Below, in pieces: positions 1 through 7,729 of a stretch of DNA of 22,682 nucleotides (within the stretch, counting starts at the first letter, position 1; every line of letters begins with the position of its first letter). The position numbers and the translations under genes were made by a program. The notes under the pieces were generated by a model that did not search any database, was not told where the DNA came from, and saw nothing but the letters and a program-made list of their open reading frames with translations. The stretch lies in contig CAMLIZ010000066.1 in assembly GCA_946480245.1 (NCBI GenBank), positions 1 through 22,682 on the forward strand. The letters run 5' to 3'. The stretch comes from an uncultured Pseudomonadota bacterium. Its GTDB lineage: Bacteria; Pseudomonadota; Gammaproteobacteria; Burkholderiales; Burkholderiaceae.

Positions 1-829
1 CGCGCTCGCGCTCCTCGACGTTTCTCGCGCGCCACAAGGCGGCCTGGGCCAGATGCAGCTCGAATCGATGCCGAGGCTCGACCGCCGCCTGCAGAAAGCG
101 CTCCAGCAGGATCTCGGCGTCCTCCTCCTGGGCCAGATCGCTCTTGTGCCGCTCGACCGCAGCGCAGAAGCCGCTTCGGTCTCCGGCCTGCAGCAAGTGC
201 CACAGCGCGTCCACCGGGCGGCCGGCCTCGAGCCAGCGGCGGGCCTGCGCCGCATGCCAAGCCGGGCGCGCGCCGTCGCCGGGCAGTTCGCCGCCGGCCA
301 GCAACTCGCCGTGCACGAAGTCGCGCAGACCGGCGCGCAACTGCGGGTTCTGGGTACCGGCGAACAGCGCCTCGGCCATCTGCCGCTTGCCCTTTTCGAG
401 ATAGCGGTAGAAGGTGCTCGCGCCGACCGACCAGAGCCCGCACAGGTTGTCGGCCGCACTCTCCTGCAGCGCGCGCCGGTATCGGTCGGGGAACGGAGGA
501 ACCGCGAGCAGGCCGAAGTGGCACGCCACTGCGAGCATCGGCCTCCAGCTCGTGCGCTCCAGCCAGGCATGGCCATCGATGCCGTCCTGCAGCGACACCT
601 TGCCGTCCGGGCGCAGCAGGGCCGCACCCCAGCGCAGCAGCAACGCAGCCGCGGCGGCCACGCAGGCCGGCGTGCGCGCATCCAGCGTGTCGCCGGCCGT
701 TCCCTCCACCACCGCAAGGTAGCGCCGCAAGGCCCGGCGCGCGGCGCGCGGGCGCCGGGCGATCAGCTCGGGCAGCGTGCCCGAGCGGTGCGCGTTGAGG
801 GCGGCACCCAGCACGACTTCACCTCGCAC
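1..829 (-). CDS. Partial uncharacterised helical protein, possible regulator (C-terminus beyond left edge)
   Basis: An uninterrupted minus-strand frame enters from the left edge and covers about 276 codons with typical high-GC codon use; the plus-strand frame opposite it reads as an Arg/Ala/Gln-rich shadow. I place the start at GTG 829 because AAAAAGGACG lies at a good distance upstream (about 836-845). The frame stays open to ATG 916 and ATG 949, but those have no ribosome site and the extra stretch uses rarer codons. The visible protein is mostly predicted helix. A segment reading LCGLWSVGASTFYRYLEKGK looks like a helix-turn-helix or short helical motif, and the later part (WLEAGRPVDALWHLLQAGD onward) looks like alpha-solenoid or TPR-type repeats. 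I do not recognise the family. A large regulator or scaffold protein is an inference from that layout and from its position divergent to the C11 protease gene. Coding is fairly sure; function is unknown. Confidence 0.65.
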   Translation of the reverse strand, partial: MRGEVVLGAALNAHRSGTLPELIARRPRAARRALRRYLAVVEGTAGDTLDARTPACVAAAAALLLRWGAALLRPDGKVSLQDGIDGHAWLERTSWRPMLAVACHFGLLAVPPFPDRYRRALQESAADNLCGLWSVGASTFYRYLEKGKRQMAEALFAGTQNPQLRAGLRDFVHGELLAGGELPGDGARPAWHAAQARRWLEAGRPVDALWHLLQAGDRSGFCAAVERHKSDLAQEEDAEILLERFLQAAVEPRHRFELHLAQAALWRARNVEERER

Positions 830-991
830 GGGGGAACGTCCTTTTTGGAGCGGCTCGTCCCTCGAGTTAGGGGGGGACCTGGAAGCGACCATCGCAATCG
901 TCTCGCTTTCGTCCATCGCCGCGTCGCCGGGCGCATTGCATTCGTGCATGGCCCCGCGAACGCGCGGTGTTTAGTGTATCGACCGTGCCCG

Positions 992-1010
992 CATCGCAAA
1001 GCCTGCGATG
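992..1010. promoter_or_regulatory. Inverted repeat in the divergent spacer upstream of the C11 protease gene
   Basis: CATCGCA (992-998) and TGCGATG (1004-1010) are perfect 7-base arms around a 5-base centre. The repeat lies between the divergent partial gene and the C11 gene, 15 bases before the C11 ribosome site (AGCGAGGAC, 1025-1033). AT-richer DNA beside it (TTTAGTGTAT, 970-979) is the only promoter-like sequence in the spacer. It could be an operator or a hairpin in the leader. No known binding site was matched, so the role is inferred from position. Confidence 0.3.
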
Positions 1011-1036
1011 GGGATCGAACACCCAGCGAGGACACC

Positions 1037-2599
1037 ATGGCACGACCCACCCTTCAGTTCATCGACGCGCGCGACACCCGTTCGCCGCACGACGGCGTCA
1101 CCCTCGCGGTCTACGCGCCGCTCGGCACCGACCGGGTGCTCAGCACCTACCCCGACGGCCAGCCCGTGCTCGCCACGGATCACCCGCTGGCCACCCATCT
1201 GCGACACGTGGCGGACCGCGGCGTGCACGTGCTGCTGCTGATCGACCTCATCGACGACCAGACCTACCTCATCGACATGCCACCCTCGCAACCCGGCCGG
1301 ATGGACGTGGTGACGCGTTGGAAGCAGGACATGCAGGACCCGCACACGCTCGCCGGGTTTCTGCAGGAGGCGTACCGGCGGACGCCGGGCGCCGCCCTCG
1401 TGCTCACGCTCGAGGGCCACGGAGCAGGCTTTCTTCCCGACATCGACAGCACCGTGCTCACGCTCGACAACACCACCGGCTTCGGCGCCTTCGGGTGGCG
1501 GCTCGGCGACGGCCTCACCCGCCCGCTCAAGGCGGACGGCTCCCCGCTCATCGAGCAGGGCGCCCCCGTGCTGCCGATTCCCTGCCCCACCGCGCCCACC
1601 AACCACCTGGCGCTGTCGACCTATGCCCTCGGCGCGGCGCTGCAATCGGCGCTCGACGCCGGCGTGCCCCGGCTGGCCTGCATCCACTTCAACAACTGCT
1701 TCAACATGGCGGTCGAGGTGCTGCACACCGTGGCGCCCTATGCCGAATTCGCCACCGGCTACGAGAACTACAACTTCTTCACTGCCGGCGAGGCCTACCC
1801 TGGCGTGTTCGCCAAGCTCGCCTCGGCCGGCACGGCCACCACGCAGCAGCTGGCGCAGTGGTTCGCCGACGGCAACCATGCGGTGCTGGCGGCCAAGGGC
1901 CACCACCCCACGGTGGGCTGCGTGGTGCAGCTGTCGCGGCTGCACTCCATCGTCGAGTGCATCGACGACCTGTCCGACGCGCTGCTGGCCGCGCTGCGCA
2001 GCACCGCCGGCGCACAGCGCGCGGCCGTCGTCGAGAAGATCAAGCGCTCGATCGTGCGCGCCCAGCAGTTCGACGACGACGAGAACTTCGTGCTGGAGGC
2101 GCCCGACGAGCTCACCGACATCTGCAGCCTCGCGCACGAGCTGCAGAAGGAGGACTTCGGGCCGTTCAAGGTGGCGCAGGCGGCCGCGGCGCTGGAGGAG
2201 GTGCTGGCCGGCATCAAGCGCTACGGCGACGACGGCTCGCCCTGGATGGACCCCAGCAAGGTGTGGGACTTCTCCGCCAGCGACCTGGCGATGAACATCC
2301 TGCTGCCCGACCCGCTGCGCATCGGCCGATGGGACTGGCGCTCGCCGTACTACCTCGACGTCAACCCCGACCCGGCCAAGCCGCAGGTGCAACGCCACAT
2401 CATCGAGTTCCTGAAGGTCACCGACTGGGTGGACTTCATCATCGAATACCACAAGGACGTGCCCTTCGTCGGCCTGCTGCCGGCGCAGCTGCCCGAGTTC
2501 CCGCACTTCAACAAGCGCTACCAGCCGCCACGCAAAGAGGGGGGAGGCCCATCCAACGGGTGCGACGACACCCGGCCCGACCGGCCCACCGCGCGCTGA
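1037..2599 (+). CDS. Clostripain-like cysteine peptidase (peptidase family C11, clan CD)
   Basis: This 520-residue protein carries the two signatures of clan CD (caspase/clostripain fold) peptidases. A predicted beta strand runs into LVLTLEGHGAGF, giving catalytic His128. A second strand runs into CIHFNNCFNMAVEVL, giving catalytic Cys221. The following segment (APYAEFATGYENYNFFT) matches the C11 pattern in which the substrate pocket follows the Cys. In many C11 enzymes the residues before the Cys are Asp-Ala; here they are Asn-Asn. The start at ATG 1037 follows AGCGAGGAC; the open frame continues upstream to 53, but that part is antisense to another gene. No signal peptide or membrane segment is visible, so a cytoplasmic enzyme is likely. 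C11 enzymes often cut after Arg and may self-process, but specificity cannot be read here. A strong terminator follows, so it is probably its own transcription unit next to the 2803-7069 operon. The family call is fairly firm; the biological role is unknown. Confidence 0.82.
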   Translation: MARPTLQFIDARDTRSPHDGVTLAVYAPLGTDRVLSTYPDGQPVLATDHPLATHLRHVADRGVHVLLLIDLIDDQTYLIDMPPSQPGRMDVVTRWKQDMQDPHTLAGFLQEAYRRTPGAALVLTLEGHGAGFLPDIDSTVLTLDNTTGFGAFGWRLGDGLTRPLKADGSPLIEQGAPVLPIPCPTAPTNHLALSTYALGAALQSALDAGVPRLACIHFNNCFNMAVEVLHTVAPYAEFATGYENYNFFTAGEAYPGVFAKLASAGTATTQQLAQWFADGNHAVLAAKGHHPTVGCVVQLSRLHSIVECIDDLSDALLAALRSTAGAQRAAVVEKIKRSIVRAQQFDDDENFVLEAPDELTDICSLAHELQKEDFGPFKVAQAAAALEEVLAGIKRYGDDGSPWMDPSKVWDFSASDLAMNILLPDPLRIGRWDWRSPYYLDVNPDPAKPQVQRHIIEFLKVTDWVDFIIEYHKDVPFVGLLPAQLPEFPHFNKRYQPPRKEGGGPSNGCDDTRPDRPTAR

Positions 2600-2618
2600 C
2601 CCGCGCGCATCGCGCCTG

Positions 2619-2652
2619 GCCCTGCCGCGGCTTGCCCGGCAGGGCTTTTTTT
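2619..2652 (+). terminator. Rho-independent terminator after the C11 peptidase gene
   Basis: A perfect 9-base stem, GCCCTGCCG (2619-2627) and CGGCAGGGC (2637-2645), encloses a 9-base loop and is followed at once by seven T residues (2646-2652). It begins 19 bases after the C11 stop codon. It should separate the C11 transcript from the operon starting at 2803, although partial readthrough is possible. The following 150 bases to 2802 hold no gene and no promoter that I can recognise. Confidence 0.9.
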
Positions 2653-2802
2653 CATGGCCGCACGCCGTGGCGCATCGTCTGCCGATCGTCGCGCGCGCGC
2701 TCTGCGCAGTGCTGCGAACGCGCATGGTGATGGGAACCCTGCAGCGCTGCAATGCCCTCCGAGCCGCACCCCCGCGGCTTCGCATTCGACAGGAGGACAT
2801 TC

Positions 2803-4995
2803 ATGGCCATCACGATGCAAGGTGCCTGGACCATCCGGGTCACCACCAAGAACGCCGCGTTCGCACAGCGCTTCGTCGTCAGCGGCGCGGCCACCGGCAA
2901 CGGTGTGCATGCCGGCACCGTCGGCACCAGCGTGTTCGTCAGCGGCACGCAGTGGTCCGTCGACATCCAGCACCAGCCCACCGGGCAGCCATGGCGCGCT
3001 TCAGCGCAGCGCATCGGCTTTCCCGGCGTGGGGGGCGGGTTGCTGCGCTTCGACATCCGCTCCAACGACTCCGGCGGCGATGCCGATTTCGACGACCTCG
3101 TGCTCAGCTGCTCGCTGCCCGCCAGCGCGTCCGACTACGTGCTGTACGGCACGGCGAAAACCTACGCCGGCCACTGCCTGTTCAACCCCTGCCGCGACGA
3201 CTACGTCGTGCTCGATCCACCGTACGGCCTGGCCGCGCTGTGCGAGCGCAACCCGCGCCTGTGCGAGGTGATCGCCAAGCTGTACCCGGAGCGGCTGAAG
3301 CTGCCGCGCATCCCGCTGCCCGATCCGGCGCCCGATCTCACGCCGCTGGTGCTGCCCACCGGGCTGCCGGCGGTCGCCAACGGGCTGGTGTTCGAGTCGA
3401 AGCTGGCGCGTGCGCCGCAGCCCTCGCCCAAGGCCTCGCTCGACCAGCATGAAACCGACGCGGTGGCTGCGCTGGGCACCACGGTCAAGCGCAGCGCGTT
3501 CAAGTCGAGTGCGCTGGCGGCCGGCGCCGCGAAGCTGGCGCATGCGGACCTGGAAGCGATCGCCGCACTGCGCGACGTCGGCATTCGCCTGCGCTGCCAG
3601 GTGGAGCGCGCACCGGGCCTGCTGCTGCGCTTCCAGGAGTACGACCGTACCGCCAGCGAGAAGCTGGGCGGCGCCTACAGCGGCACCGGCGCGCGCCAGG
3701 ACCTGGGCCTGGCCATCACCGACGAGCTCGGCAACTACATCTTCCGCTTCAGCCCGAGCCTGGCCGACATCGCCGACGAGTTCGGCGACGTGGCGCCCGG
3801 CGAAAGCCTGGCCACGCAGTTGCGGCCCGACGTGATCGTGCAGGTGCTGGGCACCGGCCTCACGCCCACGTTCGAGACCGCGCCGTACAACAACGTGGCC
3901 AACTTGCAGCGCATCGACCTGTGCGTGCCCTACGAGCGCGCGCACCCCAGCCGCGCCTGCAGCGGCGACCGCGTGCTGCAGCGCATCGGCGACGTGCTGG
4001 TGCTGCACTCCGCGCTCGGCGGCCATCCGAACACGCTGGACGCCGATGGCCGCATCACCTGCCGCAATGCCAATGCGCCGGCGGTGGACTGCGCCGGCTG
4101 GCGCGGCGGGCTGCGCCTGTACGCGTGCTTCGGCCGGCCCGAGGCGGTGCGCTACGCGGTGTTCTTCAAGCGCCCCACCGAAGCCGCCTGGCGCACGGTG
4201 ACGCAATCCCATGCGCTCGACTGGATCCTGCACCTCGTGCCCGGTGGCACCTCGGTGGGCCCGACCAACCATGCGGTGACGCCCAGCGTGCCGCTGGTGG
4301 GCGGCCCGGGCCAGCAGGTGCCGTGCTACGACAACCACGAGGGCGACCTGAACTGGATCGAGAACGACCTCAAGCTGATCCTCGACAGCAGCCTCTATCG
4401 CCCGTGGGACGAGCCGGGCCCGGTGCAGTTCCACATCGAGGCGTATGACAGCGCCGGCCACGTGATCGCGGCCACCGCCGACACGATCACGCTGTACCTG
4501 CACAACCGCACCGCCATCGCGGGCCGCCCGGCCAAGGGCGACATCGAGTCGATCACGATGGGCACCACCACCTTGGGCGACTGCGGCCTGTTCGTGCTGA
4601 GCGCGCAGAACGCGCCGCTCACCGTGAAGCACCGCGCGGTCGATCCCGAGGGCTTCCTGCACAGCTGGGCCTTGAGCGTCACGCGCGGCAACAACCACGG
4701 CATGAGCACCGTGGTGAGCGCCGGCGTCACGCCCAAGGCCTTCAGCGCCGCCGCCACGCCCTGCGACTTCACCGGCACGCGCGACGAGCCGACGGCCGAC
4801 CTCGGCGACTACGTGCTCACCACCTTGCAGCCCAACCCGCTCGGCCCCGACGGCCCGAACTGGCTGCCGCCCGACCACAACTTCTGCGCCTTCGCGTTCA
4901 CGCTGACCGCGCATGACCGCGTGACCGACGGCCGCACCGCCTATCCGCAGGTGGTGTTCTGGCAGGACCTGATCGGCCTCAGCACCTCGGCATGA
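2803..4995 (+). CDS. Large beta-rich, Cys-rich uncharacterised protein with carboxypeptidase-regulatory-like segment
   Basis: The protein has 730 residues. ATG 2803 follows the near-perfect ribosome site AGGAGGAC (2791-2798); the frame is open upstream but without a site. Residues 1-105 form a predicted beta-sandwich module, starting GAWTIRVTTKNAAF and ending RSNDSGGDADFDDLVLSC, with an acidic, Gly-rich loop (NDSGGDADFDD) that could bind calcium. Residues 110-165 hold a Cys-containing motif (AGHCLFNPC) and a helical stretch ending KLYPERL. Residues 200-270 look helical and linker-like. TDELGNYIFRF (306-316) resembles the core of carboxypeptidase-regulatory-like beta domains. The C-terminal half has many Cys residues (RACSGD, DCAGW, VPCYDN, FCAF), suggesting disulfides or metal binding, yet no signal peptide is visible. 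It is the first gene of a four-gene operon. I recognise the architecture as a recurring hypothetical type but know no function; a structural or substrate partner of the adjacent C11 peptidase is inference. Confidence 0.75.
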   Translation: MAITMQGAWTIRVTTKNAAFAQRFVVSGAATGNGVHAGTVGTSVFVSGTQWSVDIQHQPTGQPWRASAQRIGFPGVGGGLLRFDIRSNDSGGDADFDDLVLSCSLPASASDYVLYGTAKTYAGHCLFNPCRDDYVVLDPPYGLAALCERNPRLCEVIAKLYPERLKLPRIPLPDPAPDLTPLVLPTGLPAVANGLVFESKLARAPQPSPKASLDQHETDAVAALGTTVKRSAFKSSALAAGAAKLAHADLEAIAALRDVGIRLRCQVERAPGLLLRFQEYDRTASEKLGGAYSGTGARQDLGLAITDELGNYIFRFSPSLADIADEFGDVAPGESLATQLRPDVIVQVLGTGLTPTFETAPYNNVANLQRIDLCVPYERAHPSRACSGDRVLQRIGDVLVLHSALGGHPNTLDADGRITCRNANAPAVDCAGWRGGLRLYACFGRPEAVRYAVFFKRPTEAAWRTVTQSHALDWILHLVPGGTSVGPTNHAVTPSVPLVGGPGQQVPCYDNHEGDLNWIENDLKLILDSSLYRPWDEPGPVQFHIEAYDSAGHVIAATADTITLYLHNRTAIAGRPAKGDIESITMGTTTLGDCGLFVLSAQNAPLTVKHRAVDPEGFLHSWALSVTRGNNHGMSTVVSAGVTPKAFSAAATPCDFTGTRDEPTADLGDYVLTTLQPNPLGPDGPNWLPPDHNFCAFAFTLTAHDRVTDGRTAYPQVVFWQDLIGLSTSA

Positions 4996-5017
4996 ACGCA
5001 TGAAAGGAGTACGCGCG

Positions 5018-5416
5018 ATGGATGCCTATCTCTCCACCCTGATCGGCGCACTGGCCACCTGGCGCGCCACCCATCTGCTGTATGCCGAATCGGGCCCGGG
5101 GCGCGTGTTCGAGCGCCTGCGCTCCGCCGCCGGCAACGGCCTGGCCGGCCAGGCGCTGCAATGCTTCTACTGCGTGAGCCTGTGGGTGGCGGCGCCCGTG
5201 GCGTTGCTGCTGTCGGCCGACTGGCGCGAGCGGTTGCTGCTGTGGCTCGCTCTGTCGGCCGCGGCCATCGGCTTCGAGCGCGTGGCCGGCCACTGGACGC
5301 TGCCCGCGGTGGCCAGCTACTTCGAGGATGCGCCGCTGCCCGCCGCCGACCACTTGATGGAAGACGCGCCCGAGACGCGCCCGCACGTGGCTGCGCCCGA
5401 CGTGCTGCTGCGCTGA
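5018..5416 (+). CDS. Small integral membrane protein, DUF1360-like
   Basis: The protein has 132 residues. I choose ATG 5018 over the in-frame ATG 5000 because AAAGGAG (5003-5009) is well placed for 5018. It begins 22 bases after the previous stop. Three hydrophobic segments are visible: residues about 3-22 (STLIGALATWRATHLLY), about 47-67 (CFYCVSLWVAAPVALLL) and about 72-92 (LLLWLALSAAAIGF). The arrangement of TWRxTHLL, then FERLR, then CxYC-xxxW matches the DUF1360 group, which includes Bacillus YjcA. The group's biochemical role is not known to me. The CFYC pair at the second membrane segment is the most conserved-looking feature and could be redox-active or metal-binding. The C-terminal 35 residues are polar and probably cytoplasmic. 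It is likely the membrane anchor of whatever this operon makes; that is inference from context. Confidence 0.75.
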   Translation: MDAYLSTLIGALATWRATHLLYAESGPGRVFERLRSAAGNGLAGQALQCFYCVSLWVAAPVALLLSADWRERLLLWLALSAAAIGFERVAGHWTLPAVASYFEDAPLPAADHLMEDAPETRPHVAAPDVLLR

Positions 5417-5431
5417 CGCGGGAGACCGGCC

Positions 5432-5695
5432 ATGTGCAACTGCCTGTCCCGCCGCACGCCTGCGCGGCCCCTGGCGCACGGCGCGGCACTGCCGCCCGCC
5501 CCGGCGCTGCCCCTCACCGGCGCTGCCCGCCACAAGCCGCTGTTCGAGTACGTGGGCGCTTCCGCGCTCACCGTGATCGGGCCGGCCAGCGGGCTGCGCT
5601 ACCGATTCGACCGGCCCGGCGCGCGCCTGGCGGTCGATCCGCGCGACAGCGTCGCGCTCCAGGCGATACCGCTGCTGCGGGCCGCCGCCCACTGA
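5432..5695 (+). CDS. Small uncharacterised protein with N-terminal MCNC
   Basis: The protein has 87 residues and starts 15 bases after the preceding stop, with GGGAGA (5420-5425) as ribosome site. It opens MCNCLSRR, followed by an Ala/Pro-rich linker to about residue 33. A compact C-terminal module (about 36-80) reads FEYVGASALTVIGPASGLRY then RFDRPGARLAVDPRD, with predicted alternating strands. The module resembles short phage-like or scaffold beta domains that end in an acidic DPRD turn, but I cannot name a family. The operon position with good spacing and ribosome site supports a real gene. Its small size and the Cys pair suggest a metal-binding or structural accessory protein, which is inference only. 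Confidence 0.7.
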   Translation: MCNCLSRRTPARPLAHGAALPPAPALPLTGAARHKPLFEYVGASALTVIGPASGLRYRFDRPGARLAVDPRDSVALQAIPLLRAAAH

Positions 5696-5710
5696 TCCCA
5701 GGAGGACTTC

Positions 5711-7069
5711 ATGAAACCCAATGCACTCATGCCCTACAACGACCTGCCCTGCTGCCCCGAGCTGGACACCACGCCGGTGTGCGACATCGTCGACTTCCGC
5801 CGCCGCCTGGTGTTTCCGACCCCCGTGCGCGGCCCCAACGAACAGCCGCTGAAGGTGGAGGTGACGCTGCACACGCGCTTCGTGCGCTGCCCCGGCCCGC
5901 TGGCGCTGGGCGAGATCGTTTACAGCACGACCTTGCTGCCGGGCGAGAAGGTGCGGCTGGCCACCACCGACCGGCGCAGCCGCTTCAGCTTCGACAGCGA
6001 GACCAAGCTCAGCTACCGCAGCGAGCAGATGAGCGAGGAGCAGTACCGGCTGCGCGCGCTGCGCACCTTCATGGCCGACGAGAACAGCGTCGACCGCGGC
6101 AGCGACCACTACAGCGAACAGGGCAAGTGGGATTTCCACGGCGACGCGTCCGGCGGCATCGGCTTCTTCTCGGCGCATGCCGACACCAACGCCAGCGGCA
6201 GCCACAGCGCGTCCAGCACCGCCGACTACCTGCGCGAGCACAGCGCACACGCGCAAAGCGCCGACCACCAGTCGGTGGACGCCACACGCATGGCGCACAG
6301 CGTGAGCATCGGCGAGGTCTCGACGCGCGCGCACAGCGAAGGCGAGAGCGAGGACCACTTCGAGGCCGCGTCGCGCGAGTTCGCCAACCCGAACAACTGC
6401 CACGCGGTCACGTTCATGTTCTACCGGCTCAACAAGCTGGAGACCATCCGCTTCGAGATCGTGGCCATCGAGCGCCGCGTGCTCGACCCGGTGGCGCCAG
6501 TGCCGGTGCCGGCCAACCCGTTCCGCAGCACGGGCAACATCGCCTCCATTCCGCAAGAGGTGCCGGCCACCAACGACAAGCGCCTGGCCACCTTGAACCA
6601 GGGCATCGAGGCCGACCAGCAGGTGCAGCTGCAGGCGCTGGCCCCGCTGCCCAGCACCGCCGCGCGCACGCTGCTGGCCAACCGGCTCGCGCTGGGCACC
6701 TCGGCCGCGCTGTCGCTGGGCGACCAGCAGCCGCTGCCCGACGCGCTGCGCCAGGAGGCGCTGAAGTTCGTCGACCAGCAGCTGCAGCAGCAAGGCTTGC
6801 TCGGCCCCGATGGCGGCGTGAGCAAGGAGGTGCAGGCGCGCTTCGGCTACGAGCGCCGCACCGCGTTGCCGACCGCGGGCGTGATCGTCAAGAGCTGCAT
6901 GGACGCCTGCGGCATCTGCGAGCCCGAGGTGGAGCGCAAGCACGAACTCGAGTTGGAGCGCCTGGCGCTGCAGAACAAGCTGCTGGCGCGCCAGATCGAG
7001 CTGCTCGACAAGGCGCAGGACTACCGCTGCTGCCCCGCCGGCGAAACCGAGACCGCCGACACCCCGTGA
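5711..7069 (+). CDS. Uncharacterised 452-residue protein, Ser/His-rich centre and C-terminal Cys cluster plus coiled coil
   Basis: ATG 5711 follows AGGAGGAC (5700-5707), the strongest ribosome site in the operon. Cys residues mark the N-terminus (DLPCCPE, TPVCD). Residues 45-105 form a predicted beta region containing STTLLPGEKVRLATTDRRSR. Residues about 140-220 are rich in Ser, His, Ala, Asp and Gly and look low-complexity or fibrous. Residues 225-262 return to a strand-rich motif, NPNNCHAVTFMFYRLNKLE. The C-terminus carries CMDACGICE (Cys396, Cys400, Cys403), a charged coiled coil (about 405-437) and a terminal RCCPAG. No signal peptide or membrane segment is seen. I have the impression of similar hypothetical proteins elsewhere but know no function. 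As last gene of the operon it is probably an abundant or structural component; that is inferred from the very good ribosome site and repeat-like composition. Confidence 0.72.
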   Translation: MKPNALMPYNDLPCCPELDTTPVCDIVDFRRRLVFPTPVRGPNEQPLKVEVTLHTRFVRCPGPLALGEIVYSTTLLPGEKVRLATTDRRSRFSFDSETKLSYRSEQMSEEQYRLRALRTFMADENSVDRGSDHYSEQGKWDFHGDASGGIGFFSAHADTNASGSHSASSTADYLREHSAHAQSADHQSVDATRMAHSVSIGEVSTRAHSEGESEDHFEAASREFANPNNCHAVTFMFYRLNKLETIRFEIVAIERRVLDPVAPVPVPANPFRSTGNIASIPQEVPATNDKRLATLNQGIEADQQVQLQALAPLPSTAARTLLANRLALGTSAALSLGDQQPLPDALRQEALKFVDQQLQQQGLLGPDGGVSKEVQARFGYERRTALPTAGVIVKSCMDACGICEPEVERKHELELERLALQNKLLARQIELLDKAQDYRCCPAGETETADTP

Positions 7070-7176
7070 TGTGACTTCCGCCACGCCGGCCGCCGCGCCG
7101 GCGCGCCGCGCCCTTCAGCGCGCCGCGCAGCTGCCGATGCAGCCATTCGACCGTCTCCTCGCCGAAGGACCGCCGA

Positions 7177-7698
7177 ATGGCTGCTCACCGCCCCACCCGT
7201 GCCCCTACCCATACGCCCCGCGCAGCGGCCAAGCGGCGCCGCGTGGCGGCCGCAGGCGCCAGTGCGCTGCTGCTGGCGGGCGCCGCGCTGCTGGCCCCAC
7301 GGCCGGCTCACGCGATGACCGCGCTCGACGAAGGCGCGCTGTCGCAGGTGCACGGCCAGGCCGGCCTGCAGCTGCCGCGCGGCGACCTCAAGCGGCTGCC
7401 GTTGGTGGGCGGCCTGCTGGCGCTGTTCACGCCGCAGCAGCTGCGCACCACGGTGCTCGACGCCACCCAGTTCCAGGCCGCGCTGGCCGAACGCGGCGCC
7501 ACAGCGCTGCCGGCCGCGCTGTACGACGGCCGCCCGGTGGCGCAAGTGACGATCGACGCGCCGCCCGTCGACGCCCGCATGGAAGCCGGCGCGCTGCTGA
7601 ACACGCTGGGCGTGCAGTACAACGGCCCGTCGTTCGGCACGATCGACATCCACAACCTCGACGCACGCGGCACCACCTTGTGGATGTGGGGCCACTGA
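7177..7698 (+). CDS. Secreted protein with signal peptide, DUF6160/FilA-like N-terminus
   Basis: The protein has 173 residues; ATG 7177 is preceded by GAAGGA (7164-7169). It has a long basic n-region (AAKRRRVA), a hydrophobic core (GASALLLAGAALLA) and a likely signal peptidase I site after RPAHA, about residue 46. The mature protein starts MTALDEGALSQVHGQAGL. That phrase, with Ala-Leu-Asp, then Leu-Ser, then Gly-Gln-Gly/Ala-Gly, is typical of the DUF6160 group of exported proteins, some tied to pilus-like clusters. The rest is Ala/Leu-rich without clear motifs and ends TTLWMWGH. It lies 107 bases downstream of the preceding operon without an obvious terminator, so co-transcription is possible but unproved. 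The family call rests on one short motif. Confidence 0.65.
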   Translation: MAAHRPTRAPTHTPRAAAKRRRVAAAGASALLLAGAALLAPRPAHAMTALDEGALSQVHGQAGLQLPRGDLKRLPLVGGLLALFTPQQLRTTVLDATQFQAALAERGATALPAALYDGRPVAQVTIDAPPVDARMEAGALLNTLGVQYNGPSFGTIDIHNLDARGTTLWMWGH

Positions 7699-7729
7699 GG
7701 CCCGATGCATCGCGCCGGCGCCGCGCGCC

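Noticed and set aside
732..760. Perfect 9-base inverted repeat GCCCGGCGC / GCGCCGGGC
   Set aside because: It lies inside the partial coding gene, encodes Arg/Ala-rich helix, has no T-tract, and is expected in DNA this GC-rich.
53..1036. Long open frame upstream of the C11 start in the same frame
   Set aside because: Composition is Arg/Ala/Gln-rich and it is antisense to a better coding frame; the real start at 1037 has a ribosome site.
967..2800. Long open frames overlapping the C11 gene on both strands (587 and 609 codons)
   Set aside because: They are Arg/His/Ala-rich shadows from GC-rich codon bias, with no motifs; the C11 frame has catalytic signatures.
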